Assembly: GCA_024281135.1 (NCBI GenBank)
Contig: JAMXLG010000259.1
Location: 1-36,674, forward strand
Direction of reading: 5' to 3'
From: Vulcanimicrobiia bacterium
Lineage (GTDB): Bacteria; Eremiobacterota; Eremiobacteria; Baltobacterales; Baltobacteraceae
DNA: 36,674 bases
Below, one piece after another: positions 21,004 to 29,174 of the stretch (positions are counted from its first letter, which is position 1; each line of letters starts with the position of its first letter). The notes below the pieces were generated by a model. It searched no databases, was not told the DNA's origin, and saw only the letters and a program-made list of their open reading frames with translations. Position numbers and translations under genes: made by a program.

Positions 21004-23260
21004 GCGAGAGAGATTCACTTCGGCGCGGCCCGCGGTACGGGAACTCCTCGAACATCATTGCAAAGCCGCCCGCGCCTCGCTCGCGCATGCGCGTAAACGC
21101 AACGCTCAGACCGGCGTCGTCGATACTACCTTGAACGACTTCATGTAAGGCGACGGCGCCTTCGCGAACTGTGGCAAGCCGCGGAAATCGAGCTGCCGGC
21201 TCGCTGCATAATTCGAACTGTTCTTCCGCACCAGTGATGTCGCCGCTCGCGCTCAACGCGATTCCGAGAAGGATCCTGGCTCGCGTAGCCTTGTGCGCAG
21301 ATGGATCGACTGCGGACAAAGCCTCGATAGCGTGCACGGTATGGTTTCTAGCCTCTTGCGTCCGATGCGCGCCCGCGGCGAAGAACGCCAACTGCGCTTC
21401 GCGCAGTGCCCGGTAGTCCTCTCCGATGGCTTGCGTCGCCGTCGGTCCGAGCAAGTCGTAGGCGCTCGCAAAATCGCCGCGCCACGATTGCTGCATTGCT
21501 TCCGCCGCAACCAGCGATTCCGAAGCCGCAAGCGACTCAGATGAAATGTCGAACGCGCGCAGCGTTTCCATCGCGTGGGCAATCTTTGCCAAATCCCCCG
21601 CTTCGACGTGATATTCGAGCATCGCGATGACGGCGTATGACTGAAACGCAACGTTTCCGAGCTTGATACCGAAGTCCGCCAAGAGGTTAAGCGCCGCAAT
21701 CGCTTCGTTCGGGCGGTCGCGCTCGCAGGCGATGTTGTAGAGTAACGATGCTGCGCCGACCGCGACGGTATATGCGCGAGCTTGAAGCGCTTGCGCGAGC
21801 GCATCGGACACGATGCGCTCGGCGAGTGCCAGGTCTCGCGCGGCATAGAAGTAGACATACGCGGCGCGCGTCTTCACAACGGCCTCGTCTGCGTCGTCGC
21901 GCATCACATGCAGCGCAAATTTGATCTGTTCCAACGCTGCCGTCGGGAGATCGGATAGGACGTACGCTTGAGCGAGCGCCGACCGGATTTCGCTCTGGTG
22001 TGCTGCGCCCGGGACGTTTTCACGCAAGAGCTGCTCGAAGATCGAGGCAGCGTCGCCACGATTGCGCCTTAGGAGATCGCACCCGTAGGCGTACCGAATC
22101 TGCGCCGCAAGCGGTTGCGCTGCCTCCCGTGCGGCGCTGTCGAACAGCGTTTCTGCAACATCATACTGGCCTCTACGTGAGGCAAGAATCGCGCGAAGTG
22201 ACTGCACACCCGGTGAATCTTGGCTAACCATACCGAGCGCGGTGTCGAGCGTGTCGGCGTTGACGTGATCGGCAAGCGCGAGCCCGCGGCGTGACATTAC
22301 ATCATCGAGCTGCGCATGTGCGCGATTACGGAGGTACATCTGCAACAGCTCTTCATAATGCTCGATCACTTCGAGCGCTGCACCGCATTGCGTGACCGCC
22401 GACTGCACGACGTCATCGCCTCGCGCCGACAGCGATTCGAGCAGGGCAAGACGTACGTCGCGATGCAGACGGACCGATCCGTTGAGGTCGAACATCGACG
22501 GAACGCGTTCGTAAACGCGCCGGACGATGAGCGATTCAGCATCGCCGAGGATCGCCTCGACCACTCTGGGTTCAAGCGTTCGGAGCGGGGCGAGGAACGC
22601 GAGCAGTTCGCGTTCCGTTTCGTCGAGCTGAGCGATCGCATCCGATAAAGAAACATTTTCCGGCGTCTCCGTCGAAAACGGAGCGTCTGCAATGCCTTCT
22701 TCTATCCAGGTTTCTACGGGAAACGCATCGACGCTGCGGCCACTGAGGAGCCATCGCAAATGGCACGATCGCTCGACCATCGCGACAATGAGACGGACGA
22801 CGGGCGAGCCCCGTTCGAGCAGCTCGACGTTGTCGACGGCGATCCAAGCATCGTCGTTGATATGTGAATCAAGCCACGATGCAATCTGTGGAATACTGTT
22901 CGGGGCGGAAAGGCGCGATTGCATCGCGCTGAACGAAAGCTGTGCTCCTCGCGCGATCGGCCCCATGGATTGCACGAGGGCAAATACGAACGCAAAGAGC
23001 GTTGTGTCGTCTTCAGTGAGCGAAAGGTTGAATGCGCTGTCGCTCGTGCGCTGCACGAACTCCGCGACGGTCCGGCTTTTTCCGCTGCGCGGCGCACCAA
23101 CTAGCGCCAAAACCCGAGGACTCATCGCGCCCACTCGCGTTGTGGCGAGAAGCGACTCAACAAGGTATGGCGACTCCGATTCCGCCTTGCCGGTTATGGC
23201 ACGGCCGAGCATACGCCCGTCCATCATGTCTACGGATATACCCGCGGTCACGCGTCCCAT
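20960..23260 (-). CDS. STAND-like ATPase with TPR-like C-terminus, no HTH domain
   Basis: This is a large protein of about 766 residues. A P-loop lies near the N-terminus (LALVGAPRSGKSRT), with an acidic strand DDAWIAVDNVELL as Walker B and an LLSGRSVDAFP sensor-like segment, as in MalT/STAND ATPases. From about residue 300 onward the sequence is all helical repeats of TPR type (QYDVAETLFDSAAREAAQ, AALEQIKFALHVMRDDADEA, ALEALSAV-like units). MalT-like regulators normally end in a LuxR helix-turn-helix; here the C-terminus (FEEFPYRGPRRSESLS) has none. The start is uncertain: in-frame ATGs at 23260, 23227, 23224 and 23212 lack clear ribosome sites, and a start at 23299 would overlap the divergent gene. 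Confidence 0.75.
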   Translation of the reverse strand: MGRVTAGISVDMMDGRMLGRAITGKAESESPYLVESLLATTRVGAMSPRVLALVGAPRSGKSRTVAEFVQRTSDSAFNLSLTEDDTTLFAFVFALVQSMGPIARGAQLSFSAMQSRLSAPNSIPQIASWLDSHINDDAWIAVDNVELLERGSPVVRLIVAMVERSCHLRWLLSGRSVDAFPVETWIEEGIADAPFSTETPENVSLSDAIAQLDETERELLAFLAPLRTLEPRVVEAILGDAESLIVRRVYERVPSMFDLNGSVRLHRDVRLALLESLSARGDDVVQSAVTQCGAALEVIEHYEELLQMYLRNRAHAQLDDVMSRRGLALADHVNADTLDTALGMVSQDSPGVQSLRAILASRRGQYDVAETLFDSAAREAAQPLAAQIRYAYGCDLLRRNRGDAASIFEQLLRENVPGAAHQSEIRSALAQAYVLSDLPTAALEQIKFALHVMRDDADEAVVKTRAAYVYFYAARDLALAERIVSDALAQALQARAYTVAVGAASLLYNIACERDRPNEAIAALNLLADFGIKLGNVAFQSYAVIAMLEYHVEAGDLAKIAHAMETLRAFDISSESLAASESLVAAEAMQQSWRGDFASAYDLLGPTATQAIGEDYRALREAQLAFFAAGAHRTQEARNHTVHAIEALSAVDPSAHKATRARILLGIALSASGDITGAEEQFELCSEPAARFPRLATVREGAVALHEVVQGSIDDAGLSVAFTRMRERGAGGFAMMFEEFPYRGPRRSESLSPTTEPAMKHRPACS

Positions 23261-23282
23261 CACGCAAGCGTCTACTTGACAC

Positions 23283-24083
23283 ATGGGCAATTTGCGCAAG
23301 GTTCTCGCCTGGCTCGGCGCGTCGACCTTGGGGTTAGTCTTCGTACTCCCTCATGTGACGTTGGCCGATGATTCCGGGCCAGGCAAGGAGGTCCGCGCGA
23401 TCCGCCACGATCTGCCGGTGCTGCTCGGTAGTCGGCTTGGTCCGCCACACGTTGTGTCGAGCACAGTCGTCGTCGACAGCGTCGTCATCGGATCCCACGG
23501 CACCGCGAATGCGGAGTGGCACACACCGGATCAGCATCGAATCGATCAATTTGTGCGCACCGACGGTTGGTGGCTTTTACGCGATGAATGGACGCCGCAG
23601 CCAGGCGAACATGTTGGGGACGTTATAAGTCCGGCCGGAACCGGAGGTGTGAAGAGCACAGCAGAGTTCTCGACGCAATCGCAAGTGCTTGACGATCTCA
23701 ACGGCTACCAAATGAGGATCACGTTTGCGCGAAGCGATGCGGATGCAGCAGCTCGCATAGTTTCACTTTCCGGTCGACCTCCGACCGAAGCGGAAAGTTG
23801 GATCACGCGCGGCGGAAACAGCTACTTCTTCTTCAGCGGTACGGTTGACTCGAACGCTCCGATTCAAGTTCAAGCCGGGACGACGATCGATGTGTGGTTT
23901 CCATTCTTGCTCGATACGTCACTCTATTACGCGATAACGATTGGACACGCGGATAAGCCGATCGGACCGATCGATGGAACGCTGAAAGACAACGTCGTGC
24001 ATTTTGTGTTGCCCGCATTCACACTTCCACCGGGCGCAACGCTAATGGCGGAAATCGAAGGCGACAGTTTCAGGCACGAGTGA
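23283..24083 (+). CDS. Exported protein of unknown function
   Basis: The 266-residue product starts with a signal peptide (NLRKVLAWLGASTLGLVFVLPHVTLADD; cleavage near residue 28). The mature protein is beta-rich with many Trp/Tyr (DGWWLLRDEWTPQPG, SYFFFSGTVDSNAPIQVQAGTTIDVWFPF) and ends HFVLPAFTLPPGATLMAEIEGD. I recognise no family. No ribosome site precedes the ATG at 23283, and a TTG at 23292 would also give a good signal peptide. It lies 19 bases upstream of the NRAMP-like gene and may share its transcript. Confidence 0.65.
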   Translation: MGNLRKVLAWLGASTLGLVFVLPHVTLADDSGPGKEVRAIRHDLPVLLGSRLGPPHVVSSTVVVDSVVIGSHGTANAEWHTPDQHRIDQFVRTDGWWLLRDEWTPQPGEHVGDVISPAGTGGVKSTAEFSTQSQVLDDLNGYQMRITFARSDADAAARIVSLSGRPPTEAESWITRGGNSYFFFSGTVDSNAPIQVQAGTTIDVWFPFLLDTSLYYAITIGHADKPIGPIDGTLKDNVVHFVLPAFTLPPGATLMAEIEGDSFRHE

Positions 24084-24102
24084 GTGGGTAACGTTTCATG
24101 GC

Positions 24103-25404
24103 ATGGAATCGGTCGATAGCGGCAAGAGCAAGGAGCAACAGCATCGCGCCAAATGGCGTCGATGGTTGGAGGTGCTCGGTCCCGGCCTGATTACGGGCGC
24201 GTCCGACGACGATCCGTCGGGGATCTCGACGTATTCCGTAGCCGGCGCAACAGCCGGCTTTTCGATGCTTTGGCTGGTGTTGATCACGACGCCGATGATG
24301 TCGGTGGTGCAGGGAATGTGCGCGCGCATCGGCATGGTAACGGGTTTGGGTTTTGCGACGAACATGCGCAGACGCTTGCCGTTATGGCTCGTGTATTCGC
24401 TCGGGTCGGCGGTTATCGGCGCAAACGTTCTCAACGCTGGAGCAGACTTGGAAGGCATGGCGGCATCAGCGCAACTCGTCGCGGGCTTGCCGCAGTGGAT
24501 CTGGATTCTGCTCTTCGGCGGAACGCTGCTCGTATTTCAGGTTTTCTTCTCGTACCGCAAGATATTTGCGGTTGTGAAGTGGCTAACGCTATCGCTGTTT
24601 GCCTACGTGATCACGGCCTTCGTCGTACACGCGAATTGGCTGGATGTCCTGCGCCATCTCATCCTTCCACAAGTATCGCTGACATCAACCTGGATCACAA
24701 CAGCATTGGCCGTGCTCGGAACAACCATCACACCCTATCTCTTCTTCTGGCAGACATGTCTGACCGTCGAGGAAGAAAAAGCGATGGGACGTGAGACGGT
24801 ACGCGAACGCCGAGGCGCGACGGATGAGGAGATTGCGGACGCGCATCTCGACATCAATACGGGCATGATTTTTTCGAATGCAGTCGCGTTTTTCATCATA
24901 GTCACGACGGCGGTAACCCTCAACGCGCATGGCATCACGAATATCCAATCCGCGCAGGACGCCGCGAAGGCGCTGGAACCGCTCGCGGGAAAATTCGCGT
25001 ACCTTCTGTTTACGCTCGGAATGGTGGGTACCGGGTTGCTGGCGATTCCCGCGCTGATCGGTTCGGCCGCCTACGTCGCCGCGGAATCATTTGAGTGGAA
25101 GACGGGGCTCGATTTGCCGCTGCGGCGCGCACCGGGATTCTACGGCGCGCTCGTCATCGGGATGCTCATCGCAATGATCATCGGTTTCGCGCGCTTCAAT
25201 CCAATTGCGGCGCTTTTCTGGTGCGCTGTTATCAACGGCATCGTCGCCGTTCCGCTGCTCGCCGTCCTCGTGCACTTCGCGAGCGACAAACATTCAATGG
25301 GCAAATGGCGAAGCTCTCTCGCCGCGCGCATCTGGGGATGGGCAACTGTCGCCGTGATGGGCGTTGCGGCGATCAGTATCTTTATCTTCTGGGGAAAAAG
25401 CTAG
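24103..25404 (+). CDS. NRAMP-related divalent metal transporter
   Basis: This 433-residue membrane protein has about eleven hydrophobic segments in the NRAMP/SLC11 order. The first-helix motif, normally D-P-G-N, reads DDDPSGIST (Asp37, Pro38, Ser39, Gly40). The sixth-helix motif, normally M-P-H, reads TTITPYLFFWQT (Thr210, Pro211, Tyr212). The consensus transport segment GANVLNAGADLEGMAASAQL (107-126) is conserved. Loss of the Asn, Met and His metal ligands is reminiscent of NRAMP-related magnesium transporters, so Mg2+ is as likely a substrate as Mn2+ or Fe2+. That is inference. It is convergent with the TlpA-like gene, with a 7-base gap. Confidence 0.9.
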   Translation: MESVDSGKSKEQQHRAKWRRWLEVLGPGLITGASDDDPSGISTYSVAGATAGFSMLWLVLITTPMMSVVQGMCARIGMVTGLGFATNMRRRLPLWLVYSLGSAVIGANVLNAGADLEGMAASAQLVAGLPQWIWILLFGGTLLVFQVFFSYRKIFAVVKWLTLSLFAYVITAFVVHANWLDVLRHLILPQVSLTSTWITTALAVLGTTITPYLFFWQTCLTVEEEKAMGRETVRERRGATDEEIADAHLDINTGMIFSNAVAFFIIVTTAVTLNAHGITNIQSAQDAAKALEPLAGKFAYLLFTLGMVGTGLLAIPALIGSAAYVAAESFEWKTGLDLPLRRAPGFYGALVIGMLIAMIIGFARFNPIAALFWCAVINGIVAVPLLAVLVHFASDKHSMGKWRSSLAARIWGWATVAVMGVAAISIFIFWGKS

Positions 25405-25411
25405 ACACGGT

Positions 25412-25942
25412 CTATTGCAATTCCTTTTCGGCGTTGGACATCGCCATGCCGATGGCGGGATTGAAGCCGGACCATGTCGCGCGAATGCGGCCTTTCGGGT
25501 CGATCACGACGATCGTTGGGAATCCTTGCACTTGGAAGAATCCTTGCGCGCTGCTGGTTGGATCGAGCGCGACATCGCGTAACTTGAACCGCTTCGCGAA
25601 GCGTTCCGCGACGATTCGCGGTTCACCGACATCGACAGGCACAACCATCACATTCGGATGCGCTTTTGCGTACTGTTGCACCAGAGGCATCTCGAGTTTG
25701 CACGGCTCGCACCATGACGCAAAGAAGTCGAGGAACAGCACGCGTCCGCGCGCATCACTGATGTGAAACGTTCCGCCGTCTAGCCTCTGGTAGGCGATGC
25801 GCGGCGCGGGATAGGCGTCTGCGCCTTTGAGCGCACGCGGCGCGATGAAGACCTTCCAAACGACGAACGCAATGAGCGCTATAGCGATTACGTCGAGGAA
25901 GCGGCCCGGTGTTAGCCACCGCGGCCGCTTCACGCCGTCCAC
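25412..25942 (-). CDS. Membrane-anchored TlpA/ResA-type thioredoxin
   Basis: A single N-terminal membrane anchor (FLDVIAIALIAFVVWKVFIAP, residues 15-35) precedes a thioredoxin fold facing the periplasm. The redox motif WCEPC lies at 77-81 in LDFFASWCEPCKLEMP, and the cis-proline is in GFPTIVVID. The SSAQGFF and GRIRATWSGF segments fit the TlpA/ResA branch, which reduces cytochrome c or other periplasmic thiols. I chose GTG 25942 (176 aa) because GGAG lies 7 bases before it and it follows the thiolase stop by four bases. A longer frame to 26065 would run inside the thiolase gene. A link to heme c maturation is plausible but not shown. Confidence 0.9.
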   Translation of the reverse strand: MDGVKRPRWLTPGRFLDVIAIALIAFVVWKVFIAPRALKGADAYPAPRIAYQRLDGGTFHISDARGRVLFLDFFASWCEPCKLEMPLVQQYAKAHPNVMVVPVDVGEPRIVAERFAKRFKLRDVALDPTSSAQGFFQVQGFPTIVVIDPKGRIRATWSGFNPAIGMAMSNAEKELQ

Positions 25943-25946
25943 CGTG

Positions 25947-27149
25947 TTACTCCGCAGCGAGAACTGCGGCGATGCCTTGTCCGCCGCCGATGCATGCGGA
26001 TGCAACGCCGTAACCGCCGCCGAGATGACGCAGATCGTTGAGCACCGTAAACGCGAGACGCGCACCCGATGCGCCGAGCGGGTGGCCGAGCGAGATCGCG
26101 CCGCCGTGCGGATTGAGGCGTACGCCGTTCGTGCCCATGTCTTTCAAACACGCAAGCACTTGCGGTGCGAACGCTTCGTTGATTTCCATGACCTGAAGAT
26201 CTTTTTCCGTCAGTCCCGCGCGCAGCATCGCTTTCGGAATGGCAACGGCCGGACCTATGCCCATGATTTCGGGATCGACACCGACGACGCTGCCCGAAAT
26301 GATGCGGCCAATCCATGTGCGCCCGTCTTGACGCGCCTGCTTCACCGTCGTCAGCACGACCGCAGCCGCGCCGTCAGTGATGCCGCTCGCGTTACCCGGT
26401 GTGACGACGCCGTCTTTCACGAAACGCGCGGGGAGCTTCGCCAGCTTTTCCATCGAGAGACCCGCGCGCGGGCCTTCGTCCTTGTCGATCATGGTTTGCG
26501 TGCCTTTCGGTCCGGGCACGGCAACCGGCGCGATTTCGTCTGCGAAGTATCCGTTGGTCTGCGATTCGAGTGAATTCGTTTGACTCGCGAGCGCGAATTC
26601 GTCGCACGCTTCGCGCGCGATGCTGTACTTCTTGGCAAGGTTCTCCGCAGTGACAGCCATCGGCGTGTCGCTGTACGAATCGGTCAATGCGGTCCAGAGC
26701 GAATCTTCGAATTGCACGTTTGCGCCGAGGTGAAATCCCTTGCGCGCGCCGCGCACGATGTGCGGGGCCTGGCTCATATTTTCGGTGCCGCCCGCAAGCG
26801 CGTACGTCGATTCGCCGAGGCGCAGCGACTGGGCTGCCGTCAGAATCGCCTGGAGGCCCGAGCCGCAAAGGCGGTTGAGGGTGAGCGCCGGGACGCCGAT
26901 CGGCAGGCCGACGCGCAGCCCGATGTGGCGCGCGAGATAGATGGCGTCGGCGCTCGTCTGAATCACGTTTCCGAAGACGACGTCGTCGATTTGCTCGGTT
27001 GGTACGCCGCTGCGTTCGATCGCGGCTTTGGCGGCCTCCACGCCGAGGTCCGTAGCCGTCAAGTCGGCAAGCGCACCGCCCAGGTTGCCGAACGGCGTGC
27101 GGGCACCGGCGAGAATGACCACGTCATTGTCGTTGGGTTTACTAGTCAT
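25947..27149 (-). CDS. Acetyl-CoA acetyltransferase (thiolase)
   Basis: This 400-residue thiolase condenses two acetyl-CoA or cleaves acetoacetyl-CoA. Active-site residues are Cys95 in LNRLCGSGLQ, the His in NPHGGAISLGHPLGASG and the second Cys in SACIGGGQG. The NEAFAPQ segment that completes the catalytic site is also present. It fits the hydroxybutyryl-CoA dehydrogenase and hydratase encoded at 18845-20480. The gene lies divergent from the DUF2249-Crp regulator, and the TlpA-like gene follows after 4 bases. The direction of flux (degradation or synthesis) cannot be told. Confidence 0.95.
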   Translation of the reverse strand: MTSKPNDNDVVILAGARTPFGNLGGALADLTATDLGVEAAKAAIERSGVPTEQIDDVVFGNVIQTSADAIYLARHIGLRVGLPIGVPALTLNRLCGSGLQAILTAAQSLRLGESTYALAGGTENMSQAPHIVRGARKGFHLGANVQFEDSLWTALTDSYSDTPMAVTAENLAKKYSIAREACDEFALASQTNSLESQTNGYFADEIAPVAVPGPKGTQTMIDKDEGPRAGLSMEKLAKLPARFVKDGVVTPGNASGITDGAAAVVLTTVKQARQDGRTWIGRIISGSVVGVDPEIMGIGPAVAIPKAMLRAGLTEKDLQVMEINEAFAPQVLACLKDMGTNGVRLNPHGGAISLGHPLGASGARLAFTVLNDLRHLGGGYGVASACIGGGQGIAAVLAAE

Positions 27150-27161
27150 GGCGCCGGACTA

Positions 27162-27183
27162 TTCCTCACAGGCGAACGAGGAA
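27162..27183. promoter_or_regulatory. Dyad between thiolase and DUF2249-Crp genes
   Basis: TTCCTC (27162-27167) and GAGGAA (27178-27183) form a perfect 6-base dyad with a 10-base spacer, 22 bp in all. It lies in the 66-base divergent gap, 13 bases from the thiolase start. Size and position fit a Crp/Fnr-type operator, but the half-sites are not the TTGAT or TGTGA of classical Fnr/Crp. Confidence 0.4.
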
Positions 27184-27215
27184 CCCCTAGCGAGGCTACA
27201 TAATGAACGCGGGTC

Positions 27216-28163
27216 ATGCCAATAAATCGTCCCGCCGCCATCACGCTCGATGCCCGGTCGCTACCGGCTGCGAGCAAGACCGAACAGATCCTCGAGAGCT
27301 TCGATAAGCTCACCCTCGGGGGAGCGCTTGAAATCAACGAGGAGAGCGATCCGCGCGCGCTGCGCAATGAAATGACGCAGCTGCGCCCCGGCCGCTTTTC
27401 TTGGGATGCGCGCAATCTGGGCGGCAATCGCTGGACGATTCGTCTCGAACGCATCGACGAAAATGCCGACGGTGAGACCTTCTTGCAACACGTTCCGCAA
27501 TTCACGCAAGCGAAAGCCGCGACGATCAAAGAGCTCGCCAATCAGATGAGCGAGCGCAGCTACAAGTCGGGCGACACGATCTTCGACGAAGGCGAGATGT
27601 GGCCGTACCTCGGCATCGTGAAGAGCGGCAAAGTGATTTATACGCTGCTTTCACCGGACGGAAAAACGCATACGATCGGCGAGCGCCTCACGCACGACAC
27701 GCTCAATGAGAGCGGAACGTTCGACGGCGGCGGCGCGACGACGCGCGCTGAAGCGCTGACCGACGCAACGGTCGTCACCCTGCCGAGCGAAGCCGTCATG
27801 CACGCGATTCGTAATGACGCCGAACTCGCACTCGGATTTTTGATTGCAAGCTCGCAGGCGCGCCGCCGCTCGATCGATACGATCGCTGACCTCGCGTTCG
27901 CGCACGTGCTTCAGCGCGTTGCGAAGTTCTTGCTCGGTTACGCCCGCACGTCGGTCGGAATGACGCGTGGCCTTCCCGGCGTCGAGAATCTCTCGCAAGC
28001 GCAGATCGCGGCAGCGGCCGGCACCGTTCGCGACATGGCGGCTCGCGCGTTGCTTCGTTTGAAGAATGCCAACGCCGTAGAACTCGATCGCGGCCGCGTC
28101 AGGGCCATCGACCGGGCGCGGCTCGAAGCCTTCGCACACAACGTTCAAGCGCCGCCCGTCTAA
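27216..28163 (+). CDS. DUF2249 domain fused to a Crp/Fnr-type regulator
   Basis: The 315-residue protein joins two known modules. Residues 10-78 (LDARSLPAASKTEQILESFD, ALEINEESDPRALRNEM, GRFSWDARNLGGNRWTIRLER) match DUF2249, a TusA-like fold. Residues 105-195 are a cyclic-nucleotide-binding-like barrel (YKSGDTIFDEGEMWPYLGIVKSG, FDGGGATTRAEALTDATVVTL). After a long dimer helix, residues 225-305 are a Crp-type winged helix with LSQAQIAAAAGTVRDMAARALLRL as helix-turn-helix. The barrel lacks an obvious cAMP motif and Fnr-type cysteines. The DUF2249 part may sense or bind a ligand. It is divergent from the thiolase and 2 bases upstream of a HutD-like gene. The ribosome site is weak. Confidence 0.88.
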   Translation: MPINRPAAITLDARSLPAASKTEQILESFDKLTLGGALEINEESDPRALRNEMTQLRPGRFSWDARNLGGNRWTIRLERIDENADGETFLQHVPQFTQAKAATIKELANQMSERSYKSGDTIFDEGEMWPYLGIVKSGKVIYTLLSPDGKTHTIGERLTHDTLNESGTFDGGGATTRAEALTDATVVTLPSEAVMHAIRNDAELALGFLIASSQARRRSIDTIADLAFAHVLQRVAKFLLGYARTSVGMTRGLPGVENLSQAQIAAAAGTVRDMAARALLRLKNANAVELDRGRVRAIDRARLEAFAHNVQAPPV

Positions 28164-28165
28164 AA

Positions 28166-28708
28166 ATGGTTCAGCTGCTTCGCCCGAGCGAATATCGGCG
28201 GCAGCATTGGAAAAATGGCGGCGGGATCACCGATGAAATCGCCGCCGATGCCGAATCCCCGCCTGCGTGGCGCATCTCGATTGCTACGATCGAACGCGAC
28301 GGTCCGTTCTCGGACTTTCGCGGCTATGACCGTACGATCGTCGCGCTCGACGAAGGCGTAACCCTTTCCGTTGAGGGTAGCGACATCGAGTTGCGGCGTC
28401 ATCGACCATTTGAATTTCGCGGCGAATCAAAGGTCGACGCTCGCATAGGCGGTGCCGCGGCGCGCGATCTAAATGTGATGACTCTGCGTACAGAGTTCGC
28501 TCACGACGTGGAGGTGGTTACAGCGCCGCAGCGCTACCTTGTCGACGACGACGAACTTCTTTTCGCGTACGTTTTACGCGGCGACGCAGTCGTGTGCGAC
28601 GTCGAGTGCGCCGCCGGCGAAACAGTGTATCTCGACGAAGTCGAACGCTTCGATGTTATACCCGGGCCGAATTCGGCCGTATGCGTCATTCACGTCACGC
28701 CGCGTTAA
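28166..28708 (+). CDS. HutD/Ves-family protein
   Basis: This 180-residue double-stranded beta-helix (cupin-like) protein has the family opening RPSEYRRQHWKNGGGITDEIA, followed by WRISIATIERDGPFSDFRGYDRTIVAL, the diagnostic HutD/Ves block. The second half ends ETVYLDEVERFDVIPGPN. HutD is linked to histidine utilisation in some bacteria and Ves to stress in E. coli; no hut genes are visible here. It starts 2 bases after the DUF2249-Crp stop, so it is probably translated with it and may be the regulator's partner or target. Confidence 0.9.
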   Translation: MVQLLRPSEYRRQHWKNGGGITDEIAADAESPPAWRISIATIERDGPFSDFRGYDRTIVALDEGVTLSVEGSDIELRRHRPFEFRGESKVDARIGGAAARDLNVMTLRTEFAHDVEVVTAPQRYLVDDDELLFAYVLRGDAVVCDVECAAGETVYLDEVERFDVIPGPNSAVCVIHVTPR

Positions 28709-28718
28709 GTTGCGCCGG

Positions 28719-29138
28719 TTAGTGGATGATGTAGACGTCCGCTGTTTGGCCGGGAACCACCATTGAACTGCTTACGCCTTTGCCGATGCAGTATTCGCGA
28801 TCTCTCGACATTTCGATGCGAACACGTGCGACTGCGCCGCGAAAGATATCCGACGTCTGGCACGCCGTGCGCACACCGTTAGCCGTTGCGGTTACGACAT
28901 AGCGCCCAGGTTCGAGTAAGACATTACTAAAGAAGCCGTGCTTGTTCGTATAGATGGTGGAAACCGCCGTCGCTGCGCTGCCGAGCGGCATGCGAAAGAT
29001 AGCGATTTGCGCGTTAGCCAGTGGTTTGTGCGTATCGGCGCTTATGACGGTGCCGTCGATTCCCGTCGGCTGATTTTGCGCCAACGCCGGAACTACAGCG
29101 AATGCCGAGATCCCGAGGATAAGGGCGAGTGCTTTCAT
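28719..29138 (-). CDS. Secreted carboxypeptidase-regulatory-like domain protein
   Basis: The 139-residue product carries a signal peptide (MKALALILGISAFAVVPALAQ) and one CarboxypepD_reg-type beta-sandwich. It reads GIDGTVISADTHKPLANAQIAI, then STIYTNKHGFFSNVLLEPGRYVVTATANG, the typical G-T-V ... L-A-N-A ... G-x-F ... L-x-P-G-x-Y-x-V pattern. Such single domains are found exposed in the periplasm or on the surface and are also the plug-preceding part of TonB receptors. Here it stands alone. It has two cysteines (TACQT and REYCIG) that may pair. It is convergent with the HutD-like gene. Function unknown. Confidence 0.8.
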   Translation of the reverse strand: MKALALILGISAFAVVPALAQNQPTGIDGTVISADTHKPLANAQIAIFRMPLGSAATAVSTIYTNKHGFFSNVLLEPGRYVVTATANGVRTACQTSDIFRGAVARVRIEMSRDREYCIGKGVSSSMVVPGQTADVYIIH

Positions 29139-29174
29139 GCTTTGGTTATACGCGCAACTCGCCCCGTTGAAACG

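Noticed and set aside
23276..23281. Perfect TTGACA hexamer just before the exported-protein gene
   Set aside because: A -10 at normal spacing would fall inside the gene (about 23299-23304), and the sequence there is not TATAAT-like, so it cannot drive the ATG at 23283.
26066..27149. Alternative - strand frames inside the thiolase, such as 26392-26868
   Set aside because: They are out-of-frame shadows of the thiolase, which is complete with both active-site cysteines.
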